Below, piece by piece: positions 1 to 10,555 of a stretch of 64,000 nt of DNA. The stretch's first letter is position 1. The number at the start of each line of letters is the position of its first letter. The notes below the pieces were generated by a model. The model was not told the origin of the DNA, made no database searches, and saw nothing but the letters and a program-made list of their open reading frames with translations. Made by a program: the position numbers and the translations under genes. The stretch lies in NCBI GenBank assembly GCA_963691655.1, contig OY829328.1, forward strand, positions 78,992,400 through 79,056,399, in the 5' to 3' direction. The stretch is from Toxonevra muliebris (Eukaryota > Arthropoda > Insecta > Diptera > Pallopteridae).

Positions 1-1023
1 GTGACATTAGGCCGCGACACATTTTGTATGGCGGTCTAAACTCATTTTCAAAGACCACATTTAAGACCGCAAAACCGAAACGACTTTATGATAGTTTTTT
101 AGGAGACTATGAAAATTAAATCTAGAGGTTAATTTTCAAAGTCATGACTTAAGTTCATGTCAATTTCGTTATTTGAAGTTATATATAAACGACTTTAGCC
201 CGCACGGCCTAATTTCATTTTTAGAATGGGGCCTTGTGTTACGCGGTCTAATATCATTGCGCCGTCTGGACTACCTGAGATATCGACGAGTTGGAGACAA
301 GCTTAAATAGTCCATAATCGGTACTCGTTTTCAGCTGGCGACGTACGTACATCAAAATATTTAGGGCAAAATCATACTACGACTGTTTTGATGATTGGCT
401 CAAACTTCAAACTTCCATAAACAATGATGGCAATGGAGGAGTGCCTGGGCTATCTGTATAACTTTTTGACATTTCTGACTTAACCGGGTGGTGTTCAATT
501 TACCGTCTTTAGTGTAAGTTATCGAGGGACTAGCTTCATTCAAATAGTTGGTTTCGACGATATTCTGCGATCGTTACACTGCTTTGGCAGGTTATGTTCG
601 TATATTCGAAATATTTTTTTATTAATAAAAGTAATATACGTACATAAGATGAGTATCTTTTCGCACAATTCGAAATATTCGGGATGAAAATCGAACTACA
701 ACTGTTGTGGTGGCTTGCGCGAGTCTCGAGTACTCTGGTTTAAGGATATCAATGACGAGCCTAGCTTGGCTGTTGATTTATGGGCATCTCCGATTTGGCT
801 GTCTTTATTGGGAGATATTGAGGGCCTCGCTGTAATGTACAGTATTCGAATCGTTGATTTTAACGATAGCCTAAAGCAATATGAAGCTTGAAGTCTTCTG
901 AGTAAGAGTACACTTAATGATAGTCTATAGCAATCGTTACACAAGCTTGGCCTTTTCTAGCCAGTTTTTAGGACTTGGCTGGTGGTGCTCAGTTAACTGA
1001 TTTCAATGAAAGCAATGGAGTGT
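1..1023. other. Gene-free leading segment
   Basis: I see no coding region here. The segment is AT-rich unique-looking sequence with loosely repeated phrases such as ggct/ttcgaa/gctaac, similar in texture to 5.7-7.9 kb, which suggests old decayed repeat DNA. The only clear feature is the dispersed 103-bp repeat at 88-190. Confidence 0.5.
88..190 (+). repeat. Dispersed 103-bp repeat, copy 1
   Basis: This stretch is nearly identical to 31660-31762 on the same strand: both begin atgatagttttttaggagac and end gttatatataaac, differing at only a few bases. Flanks are unrelated. It is therefore an interspersed repeat fragment; its parent element is not visible in the window. Confidence 0.85.
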
Positions 1024-1693
1024 TAATTGACAGGCTGAGAGGAAAAGCGGGCTAAAATTTATATAAGAGCAAAAGTGAAATAATTTAGAGTGTCAGTGCA
1101 AGAATGGCATAAGTAATACGGTTTAGAGTGAAAATGAAACGCCTTAAAAGTAAGAGCAAAAATGGTATAACAATTCTTTCAGAGCAAGAACAGAACAGCA
1201 TAGCTTTTTATTCCGTTTTCGCTCTGAACATATTTCGTTTCAATTTTGCTCTGAACATGTTTCGTCTTGCTCTTGCTCTTAAGTAAATTTATTCCATTTT
1301 TTTCTAAACGTAGAAGTTATACCACTTTTCCTCTCAAATGAGGACGATTCGGTTTTATATCACTTTCGAATGATAAATGACAGGTTGAGAGGAAAAGCGG
1401 GCTAAAATTTATATAAGAGCAAAAGTGAAATAATTTAGTGTGTCAGTGCAAGAATGGCATAAGTAATACGGTTTAGAGTGAAAATGAAACGCCTTAAAAG
1501 TAAGAGCAAAAATGGTATAACAATTTTTCCAGAGTAAGAACAGCATAGTTTTTTATTCCGTTTTCGCTCTGAACATATTTCGTTTCACTTTTGCTCTGAA
1601 CATATTTCGTTTTGCTTTTGCTCTTAAGTAAAATTATTCCACTTTTTTCTGAACGTAGAAGTTAGACCACTTTTCCTCTCAGCCTCTCAATTA
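1024..1693. repeat. Fold-back repeat, two tandem units of about 350 bp
   Basis: Two head-to-tail units begin at about 1030 and 1380 (gacaggYtgagaggaaaag) and each ends in the inverted form (cttttcctctca, at about 1336 and 1681). The outermost ends (ttaattgacaggctgagagg at 1023 and cctctcagcctctcaatta to 1693) are inverted repeats of one another. The interior is full of short phrases such as agagcaaaagtgaaa and their reverse complements. No open reading frame is present. A third, inverted and disrupted copy lies at 41527-41810. The structure fits a non-autonomous fold-back or MITE-like element; the class is unknown. Confidence 0.75.
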
Positions 1694-2834
1694 TCGATCT
1701 TTTAAAGGAGTCACTTTCACCGGACATCATTTTGATAGTTAATTTTAATATTAGCATGTAGTAATCAGTCTTTGATTTTGACTATACTGTTCAGATATTT
1801 AGATATAAGACTCAAAACTAACTTGGTTCATTAAAGTTTAAGTTTCTACCAAAATCATTATGCAAGCATAGAATTTAATAGAGCAGTTCCCAGTAGACAT
1901 TTAAAAACCTTTTTGTAATGAAAAACAAGAAAGACTTGGTAGTTTTCCATTTGAGGTGGTCTGACCGAAAATTGTAGAACACTCTGCCTTCCACCGATTT
2001 TCAGCCATAACTTTCAGCTACTGATTCCTTACATTTGTATGCAAAAAATTGAACACGCACATTAAAAATTTCAACTAATATAAAATATCGAATTATTAAC
2101 TAATAAGAAATTCGATCGAAGATAAAATGAAACTGATCACGTGATAAATAAAATGCGATCGTTTCCATTTTACGTTATAGAAAAAAAAAAAAAAAACAAC
2201 AACCAGCGAACGTCTTTCGAATGCTAACAAAGTGAAACTGAAATTGGAAAAAAAATCGCTGACATCGTTGCTGAAACTGATGTTGAAAAAATTCCAGATC
2301 AAAAGTGACGGTTGCTGCAGGAGGTTAAAGTTCAACGCACGACGATCACATGAAACAGCTGCTGCTACAACTGAAATTGAAATGAGAAAAGGTAAACGGA
2401 TGAACAAAAAAAACTAATTTGAATATCTAATGAAACTAATTTGCATAAATCACATGTAGAGTATTTACCTGAAGAGATCAGCGCTGAACACGATAAAAAA
2501 AATATATATAAAGGAGAGGAGCGTATATGATCAATAGAGCGAAAGGGATGATAATGTTGCATGAGCTCAAGCTGTTGATGCTGCAAAAGGGTTGTAGCAT
2601 CTGTAAATGAGATAGAAACGTAAAAAGGTTCTTCACACCAGAATGAAAATAAATTTCACCGATTTAATTTAAAACTTTAAAAAATATTTTCTTTTATTTT
2701 TCAACAGAAAAACACATACTATTTTATAGTATTTTTTACTTTTTATTATACTCTACAGAAACCACACTATTTTGCATAATTTATTTAGATTTCGTACCAC
2801 AAAAACTGACGCAGCACATTAACCAAATCATGCT
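1694..2834. other. AT-rich gene-free stretch
   Basis: No coding region or structured element was recognised. There are A/T runs (for example 2179-2197) and short open frames on both strands of low-complexity composition that I regard as chance. Confidence 0.5.
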
Positions 2835-3336
2835 TTGTTTACTTATGAAAGAATGATGAGAAAGAAACCAGAAAAAAAAACTTTATATTATCCTTGCTTG
2901 GTGCTTGCCATTTGCGCCATTCATAGTATCCTTGTGAGCTCTGCTGACTCGATTGCACTTAGAGAAAAAAAAACAAACGGGAATTTTGTTGTTTCTAATC
3001 AAGCAGCTGGAAAGATAGATCTCGTAGGCTAAGGTAATTGCCAGTAGCTCAGCACTTATAGAAGAAGCTGGTAAGATCGTGATTAAAGGGGTCGTAACGC
3101 ATGCAGAAGCAGTTAAATTTGGGTGAGATGATCTTTCCAGATAACTGCACACTTGCTGAGGCAAGCAAGGTATCACTTTCTCTGGAAGCCTCTTTTTTTG
3201 GCTTTTGTTTTGGAAAGTACTTGCCTAACTACTCTTCTAGGGCTCGCTATAGTTTTAAAGCGCGGTTCACGCAAAATTGGCATGCAGGAAAGTTGGTGTA
3301 TCTTGTTAACCAGAATACTCAGAATAACAAATAATG
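2835..3336 (+). pseudogene. Unidentified coding-like patch with frame changes
   Basis: The plus strand reads for 65 codons from 2835 (a hydrophobic stretch LYYPCLVLAICAIHSILVSS, then a hydrophilic part ending NQAAGKIDLVG). After a stop, the same frame continues from about 3031 as AKVIASSSALIEEAGKIVIK and reaches a stop after AEAVKFG. An overlapping frame then carries EMIFPDNCTLAEASKVSLSL to 3334. Composition is less AT-biased than the flanks, so this may be a decayed protein-coding fragment. I do not recognise the family, no start or splice signals support it, and chance open frames remain possible. Confidence 0.3.
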
Positions 3337-3387
3337 CATTAAATGATAAGTTTAATATTGTGTTTTAATACTATAATATTAAAAGAT

Positions 3388-3960
3388 TTAAATTTCTTTG
3401 TTGTGCAAAAAGTTCCGGGTATTCCTTTTAATGGACCCCATCAACCTTTGAACATCCGCTCTGGATACTTTTTCGACTATTTGGTTCCATTTTAGTAACA
3501 TTGAATTCACGTTTTTGACAATAACTGCATTTTTCTTCAACTTATATTTTGTAATAGCCCAGTATTTTTCGATCGGTCGAAGCTGGGGGCAATTGGGTGG
3601 ATTCATATATTTGGGCACTACATCTGCTTTATTTGTCTGATACCAATCCATGCTTTTCTTAGAGTAGTGGTAACTGGCTAAATCAGGCCAAAACTTCACT
3701 GGCGAATGGTGGTGACGAACAAATGGCAATAGTCGTTTCGACAGGCACGATGTAAATATCAGACGTCAGAGAAGAGGATGTCACAAATGCCCTGGATTTG
3801 AGATCACAGCTGCAAATAGCCTGCCACACCATTGCTTTCTTTGCAAATTTATCCATTTTTATGTACTTGAATTTTGAGGGTACATTACCACGATTCGTTG
3901 CCATATAAAATTTTTGACCTGGAAGCTTATGAAACTAGCTCTCTGTAGTCGTAACCATAA
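3388..3960 (-). pseudogene. Decayed IS630/Tc1-mariner-class transposase (DD37E spacing)
   Basis: This is a remnant of a cut-and-paste transposase read on the minus strand. The C-terminal frame (3388-3729) contains FWPDLASYHYSKKSMDWY followed by PKYMNPPNCPQLRPIEKYW; 37 residues separate the Asp of WPD from the Glu of RPIE, which I take as the second and third catalytic residues. The upstream part (YMATNRGNVPSKFKYIKMDK, then KKAMVWQAICS) is in another frame, so a small indel near 3745-3755 breaks the gene. An in-frame TAG occurs further upstream near 3930. The N-terminal DNA-binding region and first catalytic Asp are missing or unrecognisable. Terminal repeats were not found. Family identity rests on motif recognition only. 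Confidence 0.7.
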
Positions 3961-3996
3961 ATCATCTAAAGACACGAACGTTATCGTATAAAGAAA

Positions 3997-5099
3997 ACTA
4001 GCTGACCCGGCAAACGTTGTTTTGCCTTTTCTGCGAAAAAGAGCGAAAATTAAAAAAGAATGAAGTACTTGATATTTAAAATTGAACATTCGTAATGACA
4101 ATTCAGGCTTCCAAAAAAATTCTAGATTAAAACTGTGTCTCATTATTGACACGATTGACATTTTCAAAAATATTTAACTTGCCGAACTGTACATTAAAAA
4201 TAGAGAATCATGATAAATAAAAATCACAAATCCATATTGTTTTAATTAAATTTGGGAAATGAAAGTTTACATTGCGTCTGGACGACCAGAAAATGAAATA
4301 TTTTTATTAGAAAATAGTATTAAAAATTACTGTAAAAAAGTAGAAAAAATGTAGCAGAAAAAGTAATAGAAAAATAGTTAAACATAGTAGTACAAAAATA
4401 GTAAAAATGGAGTAGAAAGAGTGGCAAAAGTAATAATAAAAAATAGTAGTAATAAAAATTTAAAAAGTAGTAAGAAATAATAATAGAAAGTAGTGGTACA
4501 AAATAAAAAGAAATTGCAGAAAAAATGTAATAAAAAGGTAGTAGAAAAAAAGTAGTAAAATAGTAGTAGAAAATATTAGTTGAAAAAGTAGTAGAAAATA
4601 TTAGTTGAATAAATAGTAGAAATTGTAGAAAAAAAGTAGTAGAAAAGTAGTAAAAAATAGTAGTAGAATTAGTAGTAGTAAATAAAAGTAAAGCATGGTA
4701 CCACACCCACAAATTCAATAAACTGAAAGAATTTAAATTTTAGTACCGTACCATAAATGGCCTAAGATATCTCATAATGGAAATTCAGGTTATATGGAAG
4801 GTGCCACACCCCCTTTGTCAATCCCACCCATATTTTTTTTCTACTATGGTATTGCCAATTCTGGTTATTGTACCAAATTTCTGTAGCGTGCTATAAATGG
4901 TTCTTGAGATATACCCAAAAAACTATTAGGATTGTATGGGAGGTGCCACGCCCACTTTACTAAAAGCCATTATGAATAGCTATGAACCATCCTCCCCCTT
5001 AAGAAAATATATTTTGGAAATATGACTTCAATCGGTCCAGTCGTTCAGAAGTTACACGATGACATACACACAAAACTCTACGATTATATATATAAAGAT
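3997..5099 (+). repeat. Dispersed element R, copy 1 (tagtag-rich core)
   Basis: It starts with actagctgacccggca and ends with tacgattatatatataaaga, the same head and tail as the copy at 25993-27836. The core (about 4320-4690) is a degenerate gtagtagaaaa simple repeat. It is followed by a conserved phrase (aggtgccacaccccctttgt, at 4799) and a tail containing atcggtccagtcgttcagaa. Long open frames over the core are artefacts of the simple repeat. The shared precise ends mark a transposable-element family whose class I cannot fix; no terminal inverted repeat or long coding region is visible. Confidence 0.75.
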
Positions 5100-5289
5100 A
5101 GAAAAACGGAGACTTCAGACGACTGCCGTTGAGGGAAGCATTCATGGTGGCTCAATTTAACTGTAGGTTATGCTTAAGCTTGTTTAGATCACTTCATCGA
5201 GAGGAGTTTGGATGTTCGATAGTGGCGATAATCTGCGAACATTTGGGAGAAAACTGTCAAGGATTAAAAAGTAGTTCAAGCATTTTTTA

Positions 5290-5710
5290 GGTTAGGTTAT
5301 TCTGGCAGTTGATCTACAAAACCAATTCACTTATATAGCATGGAACTCCAATTGTTAATAACCTTTGTAACCATTTGAAGCTCTAATCAAGCACCAGACT
5401 TGTTTAATCTTAGAGCCAGACACTTCGTTAAGAGACCCAAAAGCATATTTGCCTAACGCGACCGCTCTGCTTCTAGCTAGAGCTGGATAACTACAGAAGA
5501 ATTTATGAACTGCTTCTTCTTCGTCCCTGCAACTTCTGCAGTACTCGTGAGAGAATACTCCTAGCCTGAGGACATGCCTGCCAGAAAATCAAAGACCGGT
5601 TATGCAAGTCGCAACCTTAGAGATGTCCTCCCTCGGAAAGCTAAGCAGTTTTCTCGATTTTTTACTATCAAATTTTGGCCACATTAGCCTAGTCGTTTAA
5701 CAAGTGCCTT
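5290..5710 (-). pseudogene. Non-LTR retrotransposon ORF2, C-terminal end
   Basis: On the minus strand the sequence reads LWPKFDSKKSRKLLSFP, a stop, and then HEYCRSCRDEEEAVHKFFCSYPALARSR, followed by SLNEVSGSKIKQVWCLIRASNGY. The Cys-x2-Cys-x8-His-x3-Cys pattern is the C-terminal cysteine/histidine motif found after the RNase H domain in several insect LINE clades. Reverse transcriptase and RNase H are absent, so this is a 5'-truncated copy with at least one stop. The minus-strand LINE end at 9538-9735 shows a related ending (SLTEVSGAKTKQILRFIRAS), so both belong to one family. Confidence 0.75.
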
Positions 5711-7990
5711 CGTTTACTCAAGACCTTTGTTTAACCTCTCGCACGACACTGTTTTTCAACATTTATTTACAGGTGGCAATAGGTATACCAATATCGCCTA
5801 TGTTCGCACATAGGGGAAGATTAGTATCCCCAGTCTGGCTGACTTTTCGACCCTAAAATTCTCTTCTGTTATGTGCCGAAGACATACCCTGAAAAAGTGC
5901 TATCATTAAGGTCTGCAAACATTTCTTAAATCGGCTGACTGGGTCCCATCACATTGCTTGATTTTGTTTGGGCTAGTGACTTTTCTGGCGGCTCAATTTA
6001 ATGGCAGATCAAGCTCGGTTAATTTTATTCAACGGGCGGAATTCGAATATCGCGTTTAGACTACAGACTCCAAACAATGGTGTTCTAGTGACCAGTTTTA
6101 GCTGCTAATGTTCGAGTGTCTGTCGATATTTCGACTTAATTGAGTATATCCGAATGACTAACGGTTTAGATTGGGACTTTGATCGGTGAATGGCTTGATT
6201 GTACAGGTAGAGTTTAAATGGTAGATTTTAACGATTAATATTAAGGTTCGTCTGGTAATCTTTCGAATCGAATCTTTCGATATCTTTCGATATCGAAGTT
6301 TAAAAATCGAGTCACGATTGCTCGAGCCCAATCGTATTGAGAGGTGACTGTGCTTCGTTTTTGAAAGTCTTTGTAACTAACTTTTATATTTGCTAGGCCT
6401 GGAAGTTCAAGTTTTGGCTTATCAGGATTTGTTATTCTTCAAGTGTATAGGTTTCATGCAGCCTCTTCCTTCCTGATGATCAGTTTGAACTAGCTGATAA
6501 TACTCGGATTTTTGGCTTTGATTGATTTTATTTGACGGACACTAATTTAGCGGCTAAGCTCAGAGACCAATGTTTGGATAATAGGCTTCAGTGCTGCATA
6601 ACGTTTGCAAAACTGGCTTCCCTAGGTTGTGTTTTTGGTACGTGCCTCTGTTGATTGAGTTCAAATTGTTGGACTAATCTGAATACTACAGCAAATAGTT
6701 TTAGGATGGCAACGTTAGGATAGATGGTTTCGGGGCCGACAGTTTTCAGATAGTTAACTACGGTAAGTTGTGCTTGTATTACTAATCGAAATTGACAGTA
6801 ATTGTATACTAGGCTTCGTGTCGTTGGAGTCAGCTAATCTTATTCAAATATTCAGCTTTAGCAACGATTATTTGGGTGATAAACTTCAGAGGTCAGCATT
6901 CGGGTATCAGGTTTATACGGTGTGCAACGTTTGGAGAGGTGGCTATAGCAAATTCGGTTTATATTTGTTTTGGCTGGCTACATATGTGTAGCTGGGCTCG
7001 AATTGTTTTTCTTATTATTACTTAAGGGATGAGACGACCCTAAAGTCAGGCGCTGCGACCATTAAGATTTGTTTGTACCAAGGTCCCAAGTTTTAAAAGA
7101 AAGAAATGAAGGAAGAAAAAATTATATATATAAGAACCCATACCCTAGCCGGCAATCGAGTCCGCTACTTCAGACACAAATGTCTTACATGCACCTACTA
7201 GACTACAGCGTTTGGCCTTTCAATTTAACGCCGATTTCGAGCGGCGATGTGGTCGAGTTTGAATTGCTAGACTTAGCTAATTGTTTTCGGCGAACAGTTT
7301 TTAGCTGGCTTACTTCAGAGGTCACCGTTCGGATAGTTGGTTCCAGGAGTATATAGTTTTCAGATAGTTAGCTCTCAGCTGACTATAAGGTTAACCGGCT
7401 TCGGATTGTTGAACTCAGCTGAATATATTCAAGTAATCACCTTTGGTGGGCTTTATTTGACTGCCTTGCTTCAGAGCTAAAGGTTCGGAACCCTGGTATC
7501 CATAATGTGCAGCGTTCGAGGAACTGACTCCATGCAATATAATCTGATAGCTAGTTTTGGCGGGCAACGGGGCATCACTTTTTATGGGATTTTGGCCGTC
7601 AAAATTTGAATACCTTTTCTGGATTTTAGAAGGCTGAATGCAGCTAATTGTAAACGGATGGTTGTTTTTGGAAATCGTCGGTTAACTAAATTCGACGGAC
7701 CATGACTGTATGTCTGGCTATAGTTCAATCTTACGACAGTATTCTCCTCTCACTGGTAATGTTCGTTGGGACATCGTGGATGGTTCGTTTAGTTAATTTG
7801 AATGTCATGAAACTCAACTAGATATATGTGTAAAGCTTGCTTCAGTAGATAATAATCAACTAAACGTCTTCAGTAGCTAACCTTCTGTTTCAACCAAAAC
7901 CCAACAAAGAAAACAAATTTTTAATTCAATTTTTATTAGCAGTGTACCCAAAAATATTCCATTCCACTAGATAATACATGCATACATACA
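5711..7990. other. Gene-free region with degenerate repeated phrases
   Basis: No coding region is supported. Recurrent phrases (variants of agttttagctggct, ttcagaggtcaacgttcgg and gatagttggcttc) recur at irregular intervals, for example near 6100, 6890, 7300 and 7380. This suggests a strongly decayed minisatellite, but I cannot define a period by eye. Confidence 0.35.
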
Positions 7991-7999
7991 CACGTATAT

Positions 8000-8452
8000 A
8001 TGTATTGTGCATTTATTTTTCATTTGCATTTGAATTTTTCATTGTTTTTTTTTTTCGCAGAGCAGCAGCAACAACGCGAGGATAAACGAACTGCACTTTA
8101 CGCTTCGCAGGATAAGCATAAACACGCGATATTTGTCAGAAGGAAATCATGCTTGAAAATATTGCAGCACATAGCACAGCAACCAGGCAATGATTGTTGC
8201 TGCTGTTGCTGCCTTTGTTGTTGCTTTGGCTACTGCTACTGTTCCTGCTGCCATTGCAAGTGTTGCAGTCACATTTTATTTTTCACAAATTCAACAACAG
8301 CATTCAACATTGACTCACAAAATGGAGACATTTTGATGACCCTCTGTGGAATAAGAAAAGAAGCTTTCTCATTTTTATCAATTTGCAACATTTGCCAGGA
8401 TAAGCCAAAAATTCGCTTAAAAGCATATCCTTTGTTTACTTATTTTCTATAA
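8000..8452 (+). other. Doubtful 150-codon open frame with a Cys run
   Basis: The frame is open because a tgttgctgc trinucleotide repeat reads as a run of cysteines in its middle (about codons 66-90). A polypyrimidine tract followed by cag at about 8045-8060 resembles a fly 3' splice site, after which EQQQQREDKRTALYASQDKH is encoded. No domain is recognisable. It could be an exon fragment, but the simple-repeat composition makes chance more likely. Confidence 0.15.
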
Positions 8453-8672
8453 GAAATTCATGAGCATACACATTTTAAAATCAATATTTCTCTTAAAATA
8501 AACTTGACTTTTCTCGTACTCTCGTAATATATGAAAAATGTAAACAGATTTTGTATAGTTTTTGATATCAAGCGTTGAAATTGTCAGTATTATTTGCAAC
8601 AGGACTTTCCTTCAAACCTTTGTATACTAATATTTTTATATCCTTTTTTATTTGTGTTTTTTTTTAAGCATG

Positions 8673-8750
8673 TCGTCGCCTGAGAATTGATTTGGCGTAT
8701 AGGTATATGAATTTGTATACACATACGCCAAATCAATTCTCAGGCGACGA
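8673..8750. repeat. Perfect 28-bp inverted repeat (hairpin) with 22-nt spacer
   Basis: The left arm 8673-8700 (starting TCGTCGCCTGAGAATT) is exactly reverse-complementary over 28 bases to the right arm 8723-8750 (ending CAATTCTCAGGCGACGA). The spacer is 8701-8722. The stem ends just outside this, and the flanks do not pair. A transcript would form a long uninterrupted stem. It could be a minimal inverted-repeat transposon, a small-RNA precursor or a recent palindromic duplication. Confidence 0.9.
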
Positions 8751-9057
8751 TGTGTAAATGATATAAGTATGCAAATAAATTTTGGAAATCATCCTGTGTG
8801 TTTTTGGTTGAATTTTATATCATTTCCTTAAGGTTATTAATTATACCACATTCGGACTTGTTTTTTGTATGTTTACGAATACGAACGTTTTTTTCTAATT
8901 GGTTTTTAACCACAACCGAAAGGCATAAATTATATTATGTACCTACATGTAGGATAGTTCACGAAATAGTTAAGTATGTGTTGAAGTTTTTAACAAATTT
9001 TTGAAAAGGGTTCCTTGACTTTCTTGACCTCTTCTTCTATATATACAACAAGGAGAG

Positions 9058-9330
9058 TGTTCGCCGTGGCCTAGTGATTAGTGTGCTGGTCTACCAAGGT
9101 GAGTTTCCAGGTTCACAACTAGACACGCAAAAGTAAAAATGTTCTTCATTATACCACTTCTTGACTGGCAATGGTAAGCCTTCAAGCGTAGAAGAATTCG
9201 CCCAGTGAAAGTCGTTTGGACTGCGCTTGTTGAGAACTAAATTCATTTGGGAACAATTTTAGTTGACATCCCATATCCTACCAGAGATCAAAGAACCTAA
9301 AATCTAACTTGAAACAGGCTCATTCTTTTG
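9058..9330 (+). mobile_element. tRNA-derived SINE (subfamily a)
   Basis: The start has an A-box-like ccgtggcctagtgattag and, about 35 bases later, a B-box-like ggttcacaac, spaced as in RNA polymerase III promoters of tRNA origin. The body contains ggcaatggtaa, a phrase also found in the SINEs at 10556-11257 and 61284-61613. The sequence does not fold as a proper tRNA (no matching acceptor stem), so I call a SINE and not a tRNA gene. The 3' limit is approximate. Confidence 0.55.
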
Positions 9331-9537
9331 ATTATATTAATTCTGCTAATCTATTAGCGAGTAGCTCGTCAAGGTAAGACCAGTCGCGGACTCAGCAAGT
9401 CTAGCTAAGAATATAAATAATAGAACCTTTATTCTTTCACTTGACTTCATCCGATCCCTAATTTGAAATCGATTGTTCAAGAGTTTTTTATATCCCTGTA
9501 TTAATATAAATTCTGGAATATACGGTGGCCACAAATT

Positions 9538-9735
9538 CAACACTGCTAGGTAGGTAGGTAGATTATTGTGGCAGCCAGTCTGAATAGACCCTAAATGGGT
9601 CCATTGTGATAGCACTGCGCGACACGGGCACCTCATTCACTACTTATTCATGAAACCATTTCGAAGCTCTAATAAAGCGCAGGATTTGTTTAGTCTTAGC
9701 GCCAGATACTTCCGTAAGAGAACACTGCTAAGTAA
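9538..9735 (-). mobile_element. LINE 3' end with stop codon and 3' UTR
   Basis: The minus strand encodes SLTEVSGAKTKQILRFIRAS and then KWFHE and a stop, matching the end of the LINE fragment at 5290-5710. The UTR that follows contains tatcacaatggaccc and ends near a ctacctacctacc tract at about 9545-9560, a likely 3'-terminal tandem repeat. The copy is truncated after about 200 bp. The tatcacaatgg block recurs in the tails of the SINEs nearby, suggesting SINE-LINE tail sharing. Confidence 0.6.
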
Positions 9736-9798
9736 AGTTTTGTTGAAGAGCAAGTTTCACGAGCTGATATCATCCTAAATGGGGAGCTAAGTCAATTA

Positions 9799-9890
9799 GC
9801 AACGATCTCGATAGTTTTGTGGGAAGTGCTCTAGACTTTCACCAGCGAAGTTCGGGTTTGTCTAGTTTTTGGTTAAATGAGATTATTTTT
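9799..9890 (+). mobile_element. SINE fragment (subfamily b)
   Basis: gcaacgatctcgatagttttgtggg is followed by agtgctctagactttcacca and gttcgggttt. This matches the 5' head of the SINE at 10556-11257 (read on the minus strand) with few differences. The match fades after about 90 bp, so only the tRNA-derived head is present. Confidence 0.7.
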
Positions 9891-10555
9891 CATCACAAAT
9901 TGAGGGGAGAAATGAAAATAAAATCGAGAAATTTCCCTTAAAGTTCGAGAGCTGCTATTACACCCACTTTCTCTGGTTGAAACTGAAGGTAAAATTATAC
10001 TAGCGAATCGTAGCATATCGTAGCGTTATCAACTGACAGGTATCGGTCTGTAATGTGGTCCGTGCGTGCAAAAGACTAACGACGTCGTAACGCAACGTAG
10101 AGCTTTGTTATAATTAGATTTATAGGTTATGCTACCTTACGATATGTTTGCAATCTTACATACCCACGAAATAGATCCCTTCAAAATATCTAGCCATTCT
10201 GAAACTATTCAGAAGGAGTGGTTTTTTGTTCGTGATTTGGAAGGTGGAAATCTTCATAGTTAAATCGCACGATAATGTCAGCTCTTCTAGAAGAAGCGCA
10301 TTCTGGAAACTCTTCTTGCAACAACTTAAATGTAACGCCTGCTGTGTGACTCGTTGCGCCATCTTCTTTCAACCACATGTTATCCAGGTCCATGTAATTC
10401 AATTGAGGCCACAAAAAATCAGATATCCTAGAGCGATACCATTCGGCACTGACAGTCACCGTCTGGTCATTCTCGTTTCGCAAAATGTATGGACCAAAAT
10501 CCACACCATAAAAAAAAGGTTTTCACACTGAAGACTTTTGATACTGATGTGGATT

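Noticed and set aside
4320..4718. 132-codon minus-strand frame rich in Tyr, Phe and Thr
   Set aside because: It follows the gtagtagaaaa simple repeat of element R and has no protein features beyond that composition.
9058..9130. Possible tRNA gene
   Set aside because: Promoter-like boxes are present, but no cloverleaf forms and a SINE-like body follows.
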